The notes: generated from the sequence alone by a model not told the origin. A DNA stretch of 64,000 nt from Arthrobacter psychrochitiniphilus (GCF_003185915.1 NZ_QHLZ01000001.1:496001-560000), one strand, 5' to 3'; positions 43,567 through 53,044 are shown, numbered from the stretch's first letter. A program made the numbers and translations.

Positions 43567-44222
43567 GCCTGCCCCGCTCCCCCGCCCCCATCACAGTGCT
43601 GATAGTTGATGACCACGCAGCCATCAGGCTCGGCATGCGCATGGTGGTAAACACTTCCCCGGACATGGAGGTAGTGGGCGAGGCCGGTGACGGTGCAACG
43701 GCACTTAGCATGGCACGGGCCCTGCGTCCGGACGTGGTGCTCATGGATTTGCGCATGCCCGGCATGGACGGCATCGAGGCCACCAAAACCATCACCGAGG
43801 AAAGGCTCGCCAGCGTCCTGGTGCTGACCACCTTTGACCACGACGCGCAACTATTTGGCGCGCTCCGGGCCGGTGCCTGCGGGTTCCTGCTCAAAACAGC
43901 CGAACCGGAAGCGATCACGGCAGCCATACGCCGGGTGCATGGTGGAGATCAGGTCATTGCCCCAGAGGTAACGGCCCGGATTGTGGCCGCAGCGTTGTCG
44001 GGCAAGCAGGCGCCGGTGCCGGATCCTGCCCCTGTTCCGGGCCTGGCGGAGCTGACGGAGCGCGAACGGGAGGTGTTTGCCGCCCTCGGCGAGGGCCTGA
44101 GCAACCACGTGATCGGGCGCCGTCTGGGAATCTCCGAGGCCACCGTAAAAACCCACGTCTCGCGGGTGCTCTCCAAGCTGGGCCTGGCCTCGCGGGTGCA
44201 GGCGGCGCTGCTGCACAAGTAG
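43563..44222 (+). CDS. response regulator, NarL/FixJ (LuxR HTH) family
   Basis: The 219-residue protein has a receiver domain (acidic pair in VDDH at 15-18, phospho-Asp62 in VLMDLRMPGMDG, conserved Lys in FLLKTAEPEAI) and a C-terminal LuxR helix-turn-helix (LTEREREVFAALGEGLSN and ISEATVKTHVSRVLSKL). It pairs with the overlapping histidine kinase gene. The protease-inhibitor gene pair starts 135 bp downstream on the same strand, so it is a candidate target, by position only. Confidence 0.95.
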   Translation: MSLPRSPAPITVLIVDDHAAIRLGMRMVVNTSPDMEVVGEAGDGATALSMARALRPDVVLMDLRMPGMDGIEATKTITEERLASVLVLTTFDHDAQLFGALRAGACGFLLKTAEPEAITAAIRRVHGGDQVIAPEVTARIVAAALSGKQAPVPDPAPVPGLAELTEREREVFAALGEGLSNHVIGRRLGISEATVKTHVSRVLSKLGLASRVQAALLHK

Positions 44223-44356
44223 CAGCCCATCGCGCTCCCTTGCCGCCGGCCAACTTCGGGTCCATCATGGGGGAACGGAGCATAGAGGGCTCGCGCCTGG
44301 GTCAACAGGCACTGCGCCGCTCTCATGGGGCGGTTGCTGGGGAAAAGGAGAACGTC

Positions 44357-45436
44357 ATGGGAGCAACAAGGAAACCCACCCGGTGCAGCATTGCGCCACC
44401 GGATTTGTTGGGCAGGTTAGCTGTGGAGGGAACACCTGAGCAGCGTGAAGCGGCCACCTGTGCACTGGCCACCTCCGCGGCCATGCGGTCCCAGCGGGCC
44501 GTGATGGGCCAGCTGGGCCGGCGGTTGAACATCCGCACCGGGTCCCTGGCAGGCGCCACCTTGGAGACGGGCGAACGGCTGAGCGTCTACGACAACCAGA
44601 CACAAGGCCGGCAGTTCCTGCCCGGCGTTTTGGTGCGCGGCTGGGAGGCGCCTGCCGTGGTGGACACGTCAGTCAACCAGGCCTATGACGGCAGCAACGC
44701 CACCTATGAGTTCTACCGCGACCAGTTTGGCCGCAGCTCACTGGACGGGGTTGGCATGGAACTCGTCTCCACGGTCCACTACGGTGTCGGATTCGACAAT
44801 GCTTTCTGGGACGGTTCGCAAATGGTGTATGGCGACGGCAGCGGGCGGATCTTCAAGATCGGCGCCCTGACCAGTGCCATCGACGTGATCGCCCACGAGC
44901 TCACGCATGGCGTCACCGAGTTCACTGCCGGGCTCGTCTACAGCAAACAGTCAGGCGCACTGAATGAATCCTTCTCCGACGTTTTTGGTTCCCTGGTCAA
45001 GCAGCATAGCCTCAACCAGACGGCGGCAGAGGCCAGCTGGCTGATTGGCGAAGGAATCTTGGTCCCCGAACTGGGGGCGGCACTGCGTTCCATGATTCAC
45101 CCCGGCACCGCCTACTCCGGGGACCGGCAGCCCGGGAACATGGCAGAGTACGTGAACCTGCCGGACAACAACGATCCACGCAACGACAACGGCGGGGTGC
45201 ACATCAACTCCGGCATTCCCAACCGTGCCTTCGCGCTGGCAGCAATTGCCTTGGGCGGCCACGCCTGGGAAAAAGCCGGCCGGATCTGGTACGAGGTCCT
45301 GACTACCAGGCTGCGCCCCACTACACAATTTGATGCAGCCGCCCACGCCACCATTGATGTAGCGGGGATGATCTTCGGAGAGGCTGAGCAAGTTGCCGTC
45401 CACAACGCGTGGAAAGAAGTTGGAGTACTCTCATGA
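44357..45436 (+). CDS. protealysin-like M4 family metalloprotease
   Basis: Starting at the ATG 44357 (AAGGAG at 7 nt) the protein has 359 residues. It begins with the protealysin-type propeptide (RCSIAPPDLLGRLA, 9-22), not a secretion signal. The catalytic domain has HELTH at 180-184 (zinc His180 and His184, catalytic Glu181), GALNESFSD with the zinc ligand Glu204, and GGVHINSGIPNRAF with His282. All active-site residues are present. Protealysin-like proteases differ from secreted thermolysin in the short propeptide and missing signal peptide, and often act inside cells or leave by other routes. The next gene overlaps it by 4 bp and resembles the inhibitor emfourin. Confidence 0.92.
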   Translation: MGATRKPTRCSIAPPDLLGRLAVEGTPEQREAATCALATSAAMRSQRAVMGQLGRRLNIRTGSLAGATLETGERLSVYDNQTQGRQFLPGVLVRGWEAPAVVDTSVNQAYDGSNATYEFYRDQFGRSSLDGVGMELVSTVHYGVGFDNAFWDGSQMVYGDGSGRIFKIGALTSAIDVIAHELTHGVTEFTAGLVYSKQSGALNESFSDVFGSLVKQHSLNQTAAEASWLIGEGILVPELGAALRSMIHPGTAYSGDRQPGNMAEYVNLPDNNDPRNDNGGVHINSGIPNRAFALAAIALGGHAWEKAGRIWYEVLTTRLRPTTQFDAAAHATIDVAGMIFGEAEQVAVHNAWKEVGVLS

Positions 45437-45744
45437 AATTGACCATCATCCGGGCCGGCGGCATTGCCGGAATCGTGGCCCGGACAGAGCTGGACCAGCA
45501 GGCCCTGCCGAAATCGGCGGCGAAGGACTTTGCCGGGGAAGTCAGTAGAGCTAGGCTCTCCGACCAGCCGCCACCTCCTCCCGATGTGCCAAGGCCCGAC
45601 ACCCAGTTATACGAACTCAATCTGGAATGGACTGGGCGCGAGGTCACGGCGCGCTATACGGATGACAGCCTCCCTGAGGACGTCCGGCTGCTCGTGGCCT
45701 GGGTGGACAGCCGTCCGGAGAGGGTGGAATCGATCGAGTTGTAA
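45433..45744 (+). CDS. emfourin-like inhibitor of protealysin-like protease
   Basis: The 103-residue protein starts at an ATG overlapping the protease stop (ATGA). Its N-terminus MKLTIIRAGGIAGIVARTEL and the length fit emfourin, a small protein family whose founding member from Serratia inhibits protealysin and is encoded beside it. There is no signal peptide. A Pro-rich loop (DQPPPPPDVPRP) lies in the middle. Identification rests on recall of the family and the gene pair, not on an alignment. Confidence 0.82.
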   Translation: MKLTIIRAGGIAGIVARTELDQQALPKSAAKDFAGEVSRARLSDQPPPPPDVPRPDTQLYELNLEWTGREVTARYTDDSLPEDVRLLVAWVDSRPERVESIEL

Positions 45745-45781
45745 TCCCGCGCCTAGTGCGCCACCCAGCCCTCCAACGCAG

Positions 45782-45829
45782 AAGGGAAGCTCCACGCCGG
45801 AACGTGCGTTCCGTCGTCGAGCTTCCCTT
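45782..45829. terminator. bidirectional terminator between the inhibitor gene and folD
   Basis: An 11-bp stem (45782-45792 with 45819-45829) encloses a smaller GGAAC/GTTCC stem. It lies between the convergent genes and can serve both. Confidence 0.85.
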
Positions 45830-45843
45830 GGCAGCAACTACTC

Positions 45844-46719
45844 CTAGGCGCGCTCTGCGGCCTCCACTACGTTGGCCAGCAGCATGGCGCGGGTCATGGG
45901 ACCCACACCACCCGGGTTCGGGGAGATCCAGCTGGCTACCGAAGCAGCGCCGGGCTCCACGTCCCCGGTGACAACTGCCTTGCCGTTACCGTCATCCACG
46001 CGGGACACGCCAACGTCCAGGACAATGGCTCCAGGCTTCAAATCAGCGGCCTTGATCATGTGCGGGACACCGGCGGCGGCAACCACCACGTCAGCCTCGC
46101 GCAGCTCGGCAGCAAGGTCCTTGGTTCCCGTGTGTGCCAGAACCACTGTGGCATTGATGTCGCGGCGGGTCAGCAGCAAGCCCATGGGCCGGCCAATGGT
46201 CACGCCGCGGCCAACAACCAGAACACGTTTGCCGTTCAGTGAAATGCCGTGGCGTTCCAGCAACACAATGCAGCCCTTGGGCGTGCATGGCAGCGGGGAG
46301 ACCATGGGCCGGTTCACGTTCGCAACTAGGCGCCCCAAGTTCATGGGGTGCAGGCCGTCGGCGTCTTTGGCCGGGTCGATGGCTTCCAGCACCACGTCCT
46401 GATCAATATGGCCAGGCAGTGGCAACTGCACAATGTAACCGGTGCAGGAGGGGTCCTCGTTGAGCTGGCGGACCGCTGCCAGAACCTCGTCTTGGGTGGC
46501 TGTCTCGGGCAGGTCAATACGAATGGACTTGATGCCCACTTGCGCACAATCCTTGTGCTTTCCGCCCACGTACCACTGCGAGCCCGGATCCGAGCCAACA
46601 AGGATGGTACCCAGGCCCGGGGTGACCCCGCGTGCGGCGAGGGCCGCTACGCGTTCGGTCAGCTCGGCTTTGATGGCAGCGGCTGTGGCCTTGCCATCAA
46701 GAATCTGAGCAGTGGCCAT
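45844..46719 (-). CDS. folD: bifunctional methylenetetrahydrofolate dehydrogenase / methenyltetrahydrofolate cyclohydrolase
   Basis: FolD interconverts 5,10-methylene- and 10-formyl-tetrahydrofolate using NADP. The protein shows the conserved [18 protein letters not shown] (catalytic lysine region), the family signature [14 protein letters not shown], the Rossmann [13 protein letters not shown], and the closing [12 protein letters not shown]. The ATG at 46719 is preferred (AGGAAG at 9-10 nt, 291 residues) over the ATG at 46728. It follows glyA closely and is under the same ZTP riboswitch. Confidence 0.95.
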   Translation of the reverse strand: MATAQILDGKATAAAIKAELTERVAALAARGVTPGLGTILVGSDPGSQWYVGGKHKDCAQVGIKSIRIDLPETATQDEVLAAVRQLNEDPSCTGYIVQLPLPGHIDQDVVLEAIDPAKDADGLHPMNLGRLVANVNRPMVSPLPCTPKGCIVLLERHGISLNGKRVLVVGRGVTIGRPMGLLLTRRDINATVVLAHTGTKDLAAELREADVVVAAAGVPHMIKAADLKPGAIVLDVGVSRVDDGNGKAVVTGDVEPGAASVASWISPNPGGVGPMTRAMLLANVVEAAERA

Positions 46720-46721
46720 TT

Positions 46722-48008
46722 TTACCATTCTTCCTGACCGGGGTACAGCGGGAAGTTCGCGGTGAGGGCCTTGACACGGGCGCTCAGTGCCTGAACATCG
46801 GCACCACCCTTGAGTGCTGAGGCAATGATCTCGCCAACTTCGGTGAACTCCGGTGCGCCAAAGCCACGGGTGGCCAGCGCCGGGGTGCCAATGCGCAGAC
46901 CGGAGGTGACCATCGGCGGGCGCGGGTCAAACGGAACAGCATTGCGGTTCACGGTGATGCCAACGCTGTGCAGGAGGTCCTCAGCCTGCTGGCCGTCCAG
47001 GACGGAGTTGCGCAGGTCAACCAGCACCAGGTGCACATCGGTGCCGCCAGTCAAAACGGAAACTCCTGCCTCGGCAACGTCAGGAGCGTTCAGGCGCTCA
47101 GCAATGATCTTTGCACCCTCCAAAACGCGGGCCTGGCGTTCGGCGAATTCTTCGCCTGCGGCAACCTTGAAAGCCACAGCCTTGGCGGCGATGACGTGCA
47201 TGAGCGGGCCGCCCTGCTGTCCCGGGAAGACGGCGGAGTTGAGCTTCTTGGCCCATTCCTTCTTTGCAAGGATCACACCGGAGCGCGGACCGGAAAGGGT
47301 CTTGTGCACAGTGGAGGTGACCACGTCGGAGTACGGCACCGGGCTCGGGTGCAGGCCAGCGGCAACGAGTCCGGCGAAGTGAGCCATATCGGTCCACAGC
47401 AGGGCCCCCACTTCATCAGCGATGGAGCGGAAGGCTGCGAAGTCCAGCTGGCGCGGGTAAGCGGACCAGCCGGCGATGATGACCTGCGGCTTCTCGGCGA
47501 TGGCCTGGGCGCGCAGCTTATCCATGTCAATGCGGAAGGTATCGGGCTCAACTTCGTACGCGGCAACTTCGTAGAGCTTACCGGAGAAGTTCAGCTTCAT
47601 GCCGTGTGTCAGGTGCCCGCCGTGAGCCAGGGACAGGCCCATGATCTTATCGCCGGGCTTGATCATGGCAGCTAGCGCAGCGGCGTTCGCCTGGGCACCG
47701 GAGTGCGGCTGAACGTTGGCGTACTCGGCACCGAACAGGGCCTTCACACGCTCAATAGCCAGGTTCTCTGCCACGTCAACAGCTTCACAGCCGCCGTAGT
47801 AGCGCCGGCCCGGGTAACCCTCGGCGTACTTGTTGGTCAACACGGAACCCTGGGCTTCAAGAACGGCGCGGGGTGCGAAGTTTTCGCTGGCGATCATTTC
47901 CAGCGTGTCACGCTGGCGGGCGAGCTCGTCCTTCAGAACGGCGGCAATCTCCGGGTCAAGCTCGGAGAGCGGGGCGTTGGTAACGGACTGGGTGGGTGAA
48001 AAAGACAC
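46722..48008 (-). CDS. glyA: serine hydroxymethyltransferase
   Basis: GlyA converts serine and tetrahydrofolate to glycine and 5,10-methylene-tetrahydrofolate, the main entry of one-carbon units. The 428-residue protein has the PLP-lysine motif [13 protein letters not shown] with Lys236, MIASENFAP, and [15 protein letters not shown], all family hallmarks. The GTG at 48008 follows AGGAG and is preferred to the ATG at 48032. glyA and folD are nearly touching, so they form an operon. A ZTP riboswitch lies about 84 nt upstream. Confidence 0.96.
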   Translation of the reverse strand: MSFSPTQSVTNAPLSELDPEIAAVLKDELARQRDTLEMIASENFAPRAVLEAQGSVLTNKYAEGYPGRRYYGGCEAVDVAENLAIERVKALFGAEYANVQPHSGAQANAAALAAMIKPGDKIMGLSLAHGGHLTHGMKLNFSGKLYEVAAYEVEPDTFRIDMDKLRAQAIAEKPQVIIAGWSAYPRQLDFAAFRSIADEVGALLWTDMAHFAGLVAAGLHPSPVPYSDVVTSTVHKTLSGPRSGVILAKKEWAKKLNSAVFPGQQGGPLMHVIAAKAVAFKVAAGEEFAERQARVLEGAKIIAERLNAPDVAEAGVSVLTGGTDVHLVLVDLRNSVLDGQQAEDLLHSVGITVNRNAVPFDPRPPMVTSGLRIGTPALATRGFGAPEFTEVGEIIASALKGGADVQALSARVKALTANFPLYPGQEEW

Positions 48009-48091
48009 TACAGACTCCTGAATTCTCAGCACGAAAAACTCTTCTTGAAAAGGTTATCGCCAAACACCGCGGTATTAGGCTTTTCGTGACC

Positions 48092-48170
48092 TTGCGTCCC
48101 AGGCGTACGATCGCATTGGTCTTGATTCGTGCTGCTCCCCGGTGGTGTCCCACCTCATCGCCAGTCGCAA
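48092..48170 (-). promoter_or_regulatory. ZTP riboswitch (pfl motif) controlling glyA-folD
   Basis: On the minus strand the conserved pfl segments follow in order: stem TTGCG, then GACTGGCG, the GGTGG/CCACC hairpin, the CCGGGGAGC core, a variable spacer, CGCCTGGG, and closing CGCAA that pairs with the first stem. These are the elements of the ZTP-binding aptamer, which senses the purine intermediate ZTP when 10-formyl-tetrahydrofolate runs low. A long-range pairing CACGAAAA/TTTTCGTG (48030-48037 with 48081-48088) lies between the aptamer and the glyA start and may be part of the expression platform. Confidence 0.93.
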
Positions 48171-48218
48171 CTCCTCAATAGTAATACAGAGCCCCCATGG
48201 GACGGTAACGTTGGTAGG

Positions 48219-49100
48219 GTGACTGATTTAATTGCGCCCTCTTCGACTCCTGCCTCCACGCATGGCTACGTGCTGACCCTTTCTTGCGCTGACCAGCCCG
48301 GCATTGTCCATGCCGTTTCTGGTTCCCTCTTGGATGCTGGTTGTAATATCACCGACTCTCAGCAATACGGAAACCCGGATACTGGCACCTTTTTCATGCG
48401 TGTTGCGGTGGAAACTACGACGTCGTTTTCCAAGCTCCGCGAGCACCTCCAGATGGTGGCGGATCGCTTTGAGCTCAAGTGGACCCTGCACCGTGCCGGT
48501 GCCCCCATCCGCACCCTGATCATGGCATCCAAGGCAGCGCACTGCCTCAATGACCTGTTGTTCCTGCAGCGCTCAGGCACCCTTCCGGTTGAAATTCCGG
48601 CCATTGTCTCCAACCACAAGGACCTGGAACCGCTCGCCGAGTTCTACGGCATCCCCTTCTATTACATTCCCGTCACCCCCGAGACCAAGGCCAGCGCCGA
48701 GGAGGCTCTCCTCGAGCTGGTGGCCGAACTCGGTGTTGAACTTGTTGTTCTGGCCCGCTACATGCAGGTCCTTTCAGATGATCTCTGCCAGCGCCTGGCC
48801 GGCAAGGCCATCAACATCCACCACTCCTTCCTCCCCTCCTTCAAGGGCGCCAAGCCGTACCACCAGGCTCACGCGCGGGGGGTCAAGATCATTGGCGCCA
48901 CGGCTCACTACGTCACGGCCGTGTTGGATGAGGGTCCCATCATTGAGCAGGAAGTTATCCGTGTAGACCACGGCCACTCGGTAGAGAAGTTCGTCTCCAT
49001 GGGCCGCGCGGTGGAGGCTCGCACCTTGGCGCAGGCCGTCCAGTGGCACGCCGAACACCGGGTCCTGCTGGATGGTCACCGCACAGTGGTCTTCGACTGA
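48219..49100 (+). CDS. purU: formyltetrahydrofolate deformylase
   Basis: PurU hydrolyses 10-formyl-tetrahydrofolate to formate and tetrahydrofolate, balancing the one-carbon pool. From the GTG at 48219 the protein has 293 residues: an ACT domain (YVLTLSCADQPGIVHAVSG, about 17-35) and a formyltransferase domain with NIHHSFLPSFKGAKPYHQA and the late DEGPIIEQEV segment holding the catalytic Asp. The frame is open to 48129, but that start would lie inside the opposite-strand ZTP riboswitch and add non-family residues. It is divergent from glyA-folD. Confidence 0.94.
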   Translation: MTDLIAPSSTPASTHGYVLTLSCADQPGIVHAVSGSLLDAGCNITDSQQYGNPDTGTFFMRVAVETTTSFSKLREHLQMVADRFELKWTLHRAGAPIRTLIMASKAAHCLNDLLFLQRSGTLPVEIPAIVSNHKDLEPLAEFYGIPFYYIPVTPETKASAEEALLELVAELGVELVVLARYMQVLSDDLCQRLAGKAINIHHSFLPSFKGAKPYHQAHARGVKIIGATAHYVTAVLDEGPIIEQEVIRVDHGHSVEKFVSMGRAVEARTLAQAVQWHAEHRVLLDGHRTVVFD

Positions 49101-49163
49101 GCCTTTGATCTGTCGCTCCCCGCAGCCCTCACTGCTGGCTGCGCGCTGTTCCAGAGGCCGGGA

Positions 49164-50228
49164 TCAGGGGTGAACCAGCTCAATTCCCACCCAGGAGATA
49201 CCGGTGACCAGCACGGTTGAGGCCGCGGCCAAGATGAACGGACGCGCGCCAACCTTGATCAGGCTGCGGATTTTAACCCCGCAGCCTAGGGCGAACATCG
49301 CTGCGGAGAGCAGGCTTGTTTGTAACAACGAGCCGGCATGTAGAACGTCCGCTGGTATTACCAGTGTGGAACGCAACAGGACCATGGCCAGGAATCCGAG
49401 AATAAACATCGGAACTATGGGGGGACGTTTTTCACCGGGTTTGCCACAACCGGCACGCCGTTGACGCACGCTGAGCACGGCCATAACCGGCGCCAGCATC
49501 AGTACCCGCGCCAATTTGACGATCACAGCAGCCCCCAGCGCCCCTCCCCCAATAATGCCTCCGGCAGCAACCACCTGGGCAATCTCATGGATTGAAGCGC
49601 CGGCCCACATGCCGTTGAGTTCCGCACTCATACCCAGCGCCTGCCCTAGCAGTGGGATGAAGGGAATCATGAGCGAGCCGAAGATGACCACCAGTGCCAC
49701 CGCGGTGACAACATCCTCCTCCTCGGAGTCAACCACCCCTTCAGCCCCGGCCACGGCGGCTGCTCCACAGATGGAGAAGCCGCAGGCAATGAGCAGCACC
49801 TGGGCCCGGCGCATCTTCAGCGCCGTGCCCAGCAACACCGTACCCAGAATGCCTCCAGCAACAATGGCAACAATGACAAGGAGCATCGGAGCGCCTAGCG
49901 CGAAGATGTCTGCGAGCGCCAACGCCAAGCCCAGGAACACGATGCCCCACCGGAGTAATTTCTTAGCTGAGAAGTCCAGCCCGGGCGCCAATACAGCCGG
50001 CAACCGGAGAGCGTTTGTCATGAGAATGCCCAGCACAATGGCGATGAGGAGCGGACTGGCGGCGGAGAAGAGAGAATTTATGGCCATGGACACGGCTGCG
50101 GCCCCGGCACAAAGCGCTAATCCTGGCCCGTAGGACCTCACTAACGGCACACGGGGCAGGAGCTTTCTTGTTTCACCAGTTGTTTGTGGGGCCCCAAGGT
50201 GGGCTTTAGTACGTGGAGTGGAGAACAT
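49164..50228 (-). CDS. YeiH family putative sulfate exporter (UPF0324)
   Basis: The 354-residue membrane protein has about ten hydrophobic segments and the YeiH/PSE-family motifs CGFSICGAAAVAG (near 155-167) and WAGASIHEIAQVVAAG (near 214-229). Family members have been proposed to export sulfate or other sulfur anions. It is divergent from a LysR regulator gene, an arrangement common for this family (YeiE/YeiH-like), and is probably controlled by it. The first 25 residues are polar. Confidence 0.9.
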   Translation of the reverse strand: MFSTPRTKAHLGAPQTTGETRKLLPRVPLVRSYGPGLALCAGAAAVSMAINSLFSAASPLLIAIVLGILMTNALRLPAVLAPGLDFSAKKLLRWGIVFLGLALALADIFALGAPMLLVIVAIVAGGILGTVLLGTALKMRRAQVLLIACGFSICGAAAVAGAEGVVDSEEEDVVTAVALVVIFGSLMIPFIPLLGQALGMSAELNGMWAGASIHEIAQVVAAGGIIGGGALGAAVIVKLARVLMLAPVMAVLSVRQRRAGCGKPGEKRPPIVPMFILGFLAMVLLRSTLVIPADVLHAGSLLQTSLLSAAMFALGCGVKIRSLIKVGARPFILAAASTVLVTGISWVGIELVHP

Positions 50229-50298
50229 ATCTTCATGCTTTCAAGGACGGGGCAACCCCGGTAGACGGCACTTTCACATCACGCTATATGCTTTTGAT

Positions 50299-51204
50299 AT
50301 GAGCGATGACTGGCCGAATCTGCAAGTATTGGAACTCTTTGTTGCCGTGGTTGATACGGGCAGTGTGGGTGCAGGGGCGCGGAAGTCGGGTATGGCTCAG
50401 CCCAACGCCAGCCGTGCCGTGGCCGAGCTGGAAACCAGGCTCAAAACTTCCCTTCTAGAACGCAGCCCTCGGGGATCGGTTCCCACCGAGGCCGGCCTGG
50501 CTCTGGCTGATCATGCAAGGGAACTGCTGGATGCTGCCCAGAGTTTCACGGGCTGGCTGCGCTCCAGCCCCACTGGCGGGCGCGAAGACATCCGCGTGGG
50601 TGCCAGCATGACCATCGCCGAAACTCTCCTGCCGGCCTGGTTGGCGGAAGTCCGACGGCGCCGGCCAACCTTACGCGTTGACGTGCACGTGCTGAACTCT
50701 TCACAAGTACTCCATGAAGTCCAGCAAGGGGCCCTCCACGTGGGCTTCGTGGAGACTCCCAACGTCCCGGTGCGGGTCAATGCCATGGTGGTCCAAGAAG
50801 ATCAGTTGCTGGTAGTGGTCCCGCCCAATCACCGCTGGGCCCACCACACCGGCAAAATCTCCTTGGCGGAATTAGCTCGCACACCCTTGGTGGTCAGGGA
50901 GCCCGGCTCGGGAACCTGCGAAGCGTTACAGGAGCTTTTTGCTGGCCTGCCCATGGCCGAGCCTGCGCAAGTGTTGGGCAGCAACGCAGCCGTCCGGGTG
51001 GCTGTCCTCTCCGGCGCCGGCCCCGCCGCCCTGAGCGCACTTGCCCTGCACGAGCAGTTGGAGAGCGGGGCCCTACTGCGGGTCCCCTTTGAAGGCCAGG
51101 GCATCAGCCGCCCGCTGACAGCGGTGTGGTCCGGGGCGCAACGGCTTTTCGGAGCCGCAGCGGATCTTGTTGCCGTCGCCGCCGCCCAAGAAGGCCCGCA
51201 CTGA
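50299..51204 (+). CDS. LysR family transcriptional regulator
   Basis: From the ATG at 50299 the protein has 301 residues: an N-terminal winged helix (WPNLQVLELFVAVVDTGSVG, then AQPNASRAVAELETRL) and a C-terminal effector-binding domain with VVVPPNHRWAH. The frame extends to 50218, but that start would enter the divergent YeiH-type gene's leader and has no family match. The inverted repeat ATATGCTTTTGATAT (50286-50300) overlaps its start and fits the T-N11-A pattern, suggesting self-control and control of the divergent exporter gene. Confidence 0.92.
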   Translation: MSDDWPNLQVLELFVAVVDTGSVGAGARKSGMAQPNASRAVAELETRLKTSLLERSPRGSVPTEAGLALADHARELLDAAQSFTGWLRSSPTGGREDIRVGASMTIAETLLPAWLAEVRRRRPTLRVDVHVLNSSQVLHEVQQGALHVGFVETPNVPVRVNAMVVQEDQLLVVVPPNHRWAHHTGKISLAELARTPLVVREPGSGTCEALQELFAGLPMAEPAQVLGSNAAVRVAVLSGAGPAALSALALHEQLESGALLRVPFEGQGISRPLTAVWSGAQRLFGAAADLVAVAAAQEGPH

Positions 51205-51241
51205 ATCCACTACTGAGGAATCCTATGGCTAGGCTGGTGGC

Positions 51242-52231
51242 ATGCAAACACGTATTTTGGGAAGAACAAACCGCACCGTATCCGCCGTCGGGCTTGGGAC
51301 ATGGCAGCTGGGGGCAGATTGGGGAAATGTCAGCGAGGCCGACGCCTTGGAGGTGCTTGGCGCTGGTGCCGATGCTGGCGTGAGCTTCTTTGACACCGCA
51401 GATGTCTACGGCGACGGCCGCAGCGAACAAGTGATTGGTAAATTTCTGCGCTCACGCGGACCGCAGCACGGCATCACTGTTGCCACCAAAATGGGCCGGC
51501 GTATGGACCAGATTCCAGAAAACTATGTTTTGGCGAACTTCCGTGCATGGACGGACCGGTCCCGCAAAAATCTTGGCACGGACACCCTGGATCTGGTGCA
51601 GCTACATTGCCCTCCCACCGCGGTGGTGAGTTCGGATGAGGTTTATGACGCGCTAGATACCCTCGTTGCCGAGGGCGCCATAGCCAGTTATGGGCTGAGC
51701 GTGGAAACCTGCCAGCAGGCTCTGGAGGCGATTGCCCGCCCCCACGTGGCCACCGTCCAAATCATCCTGAACGCGTTCCGGCTCAAGCCCCTCGAAGCAG
51801 TGCTGCCCGCCGCCCAGAAGGCTGGCGTGGGCATTATTGCGCGCGTGCCACTGGCCAGCGGGCTACTGTCCGGAAAGTACACCGCCACCACCACATTCGC
51901 CGCCGACGACCACCGCAACTACAACCGCGACGGCAGTCATTTTGATGTGGGCGAAACCTTCTCCGGCGTTGACTATGCACGGGGGCTTGAAGCAGCCACA
52001 CGTTTTGCAGAACTCGCAGCCACGGCAGGGACCACCCCAGCACAGGCCGCGCTTGCCTGGGTGGCCCAGCTCGAGGGCGTATCTACGGTAATCCCTGGCG
52101 CCCGCTCCACGGACCAAGCCCAGGCCAATGCTGCTGCCGGATCCTTGCCACAGCTAGGCGCGGCCTTCAATACTGAGGTAGCCGCCATCTACAATTCATT
52201 ACTACGAGCCGACATCCACCCACGCTGGTAA
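51242..52231 (+). CDS. aldo/keto reductase
   Basis: The 329-residue protein has the aldo/keto reductase barrel with VGLGTWQLGADWG near 17-29, the FFDTADVYGDGRSE block near 49-62 containing the catalytic Asp and Tyr, a later lysine in ATKMGRR, and VIPGARSTDQAQANAAA near the end, where the NADPH phosphate binds. It should reduce aldehydes or ketones with NADPH; the substrate is unknown. It follows the LysR gene by 37 bp and precedes the carbonic-anhydrase-like gene by 49 bp. Confidence 0.92.
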   Translation: MQTRILGRTNRTVSAVGLGTWQLGADWGNVSEADALEVLGAGADAGVSFFDTADVYGDGRSEQVIGKFLRSRGPQHGITVATKMGRRMDQIPENYVLANFRAWTDRSRKNLGTDTLDLVQLHCPPTAVVSSDEVYDALDTLVAEGAIASYGLSVETCQQALEAIARPHVATVQIILNAFRLKPLEAVLPAAQKAGVGIIARVPLASGLLSGKYTATTTFAADDHRNYNRDGSHFDVGETFSGVDYARGLEAATRFAELAATAGTTPAQAALAWVAQLEGVSTVIPGARSTDQAQANAAAGSLPQLGAAFNTEVAAIYNSLLRADIHPRW

Positions 52232-52280
52232 CCCCCCGGCCACTGAGTAGTCACCACAACCCCCGAAGATTGGACAAATC

Positions 52281-52802
52281 ATGAACCAACTCATTGCCCT
52301 TGACGGCAACACGCCCGACGTCCACGAAAGTGCCTTCGTGGCCCACACCGCCGTCGTCATCGGGGCCGCATCGCTGGGCGCGGATTCCAGTGCGTTCTAC
52401 GGTGTTGTGATGCGCGGGGATACCAACTCAATCACTGTGGGTGAGGGAACAAATCTGCAGGACAACGTGGTGTTGCACGCTGATCCTGGCTTTCCTACCA
52501 GTGTGGGCAATGGTGTCAGTGTGGGCCACAGCGCAGTGATCCACGGCTGCACGGTTGAGGACGACTGCCTCATCGGTATGAGCGCCACCATCATGAACGG
52601 TGCCATCATTGGTGCCGGATCACTGGTGGCGGGTGGAGCTGTGGTGCTTGAAGGCGCCATTATTCCGCCCGGCTCACTCGTAGCGGGGGTTCCTGCCAAG
52701 GTACGCCGGGAGTTGAGCGCTGAAGAGCTCGAACATGTCCGTGAGAACGCACGTAACTATGCGGTATTGGCCCGCAAGCACAAGGCCCTCCAGAGCGAAT
52801 AA
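52281..52802 (+). CDS. gamma carbonic anhydrase family protein (YrdA-like)
   Basis: The 173-residue protein is built from left-handed beta-helix hexapeptide repeats. It keeps the three zinc-type histidines in positions expected for gamma carbonic anhydrases: VVLHADPGFP, and GHSAVIHGC with two. It lacks an obvious signal peptide. Many such proteins are annotated as acetyltransferases or anhydrases; the actual activity is unknown. It may be cotranscribed with the aldo/keto reductase. Confidence 0.9.
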   Translation: MNQLIALDGNTPDVHESAFVAHTAVVIGAASLGADSSAFYGVVMRGDTNSITVGEGTNLQDNVVLHADPGFPTSVGNGVSVGHSAVIHGCTVEDDCLIGMSATIMNGAIIGAGSLVAGGAVVLEGAIIPPGSLVAGVPAKVRRELSAEELEHVRENARNYAVLARKHKALQSE

Positions 52803-53044
52803 GCGCACGCATGGCATCAGCACGTCTTGCACAAAACCAAACAAATTCCTGCACGTCGGGAACAAGAACGTGCCTAAATTCCCTGAATTGCAGACAGTGT
52901 GCGCCAGGAAAGCTGGCGCTAAATTACCCACTTATTCGCCCAAAAGCTCACGCTACACATTTGGGCTTAACGGTGAATCCTCAATCTCTGTGAATTGCGT
53001 TAATAAGTTGACCTCAAGAGCTTATGTGATGCACGCTACTATGT
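52803..53044. promoter_or_regulatory. upstream region of the ROK gene
   Basis: A GCGCCAG/CTGGCGC hairpin (52901-52919) may end the preceding transcript. The block TTGCGTTAA (52995-53003), TTGACC (53008) and TGATGCA (53027-53033) resembles the block before the sugar ABC operon at 54307-54340. TACTAT at 53037 could be a -10 box. Confidence 0.5.

Noticed and set aside
48129..48218. N-terminal extension of purU from an ATG at 48129
   Set aside because: It would lie in the opposite-strand ZTP riboswitch and adds residues without family match; GTG 48219 starts the protein just before the ACT domain.
50003..50020. GAGAGCGTTTG inside the YeiH-type gene as another copy of the 32-bp-spaced repeat
   Set aside because: It is a single, incomplete match within conserved coding sequence and has no partner at 32 bp.
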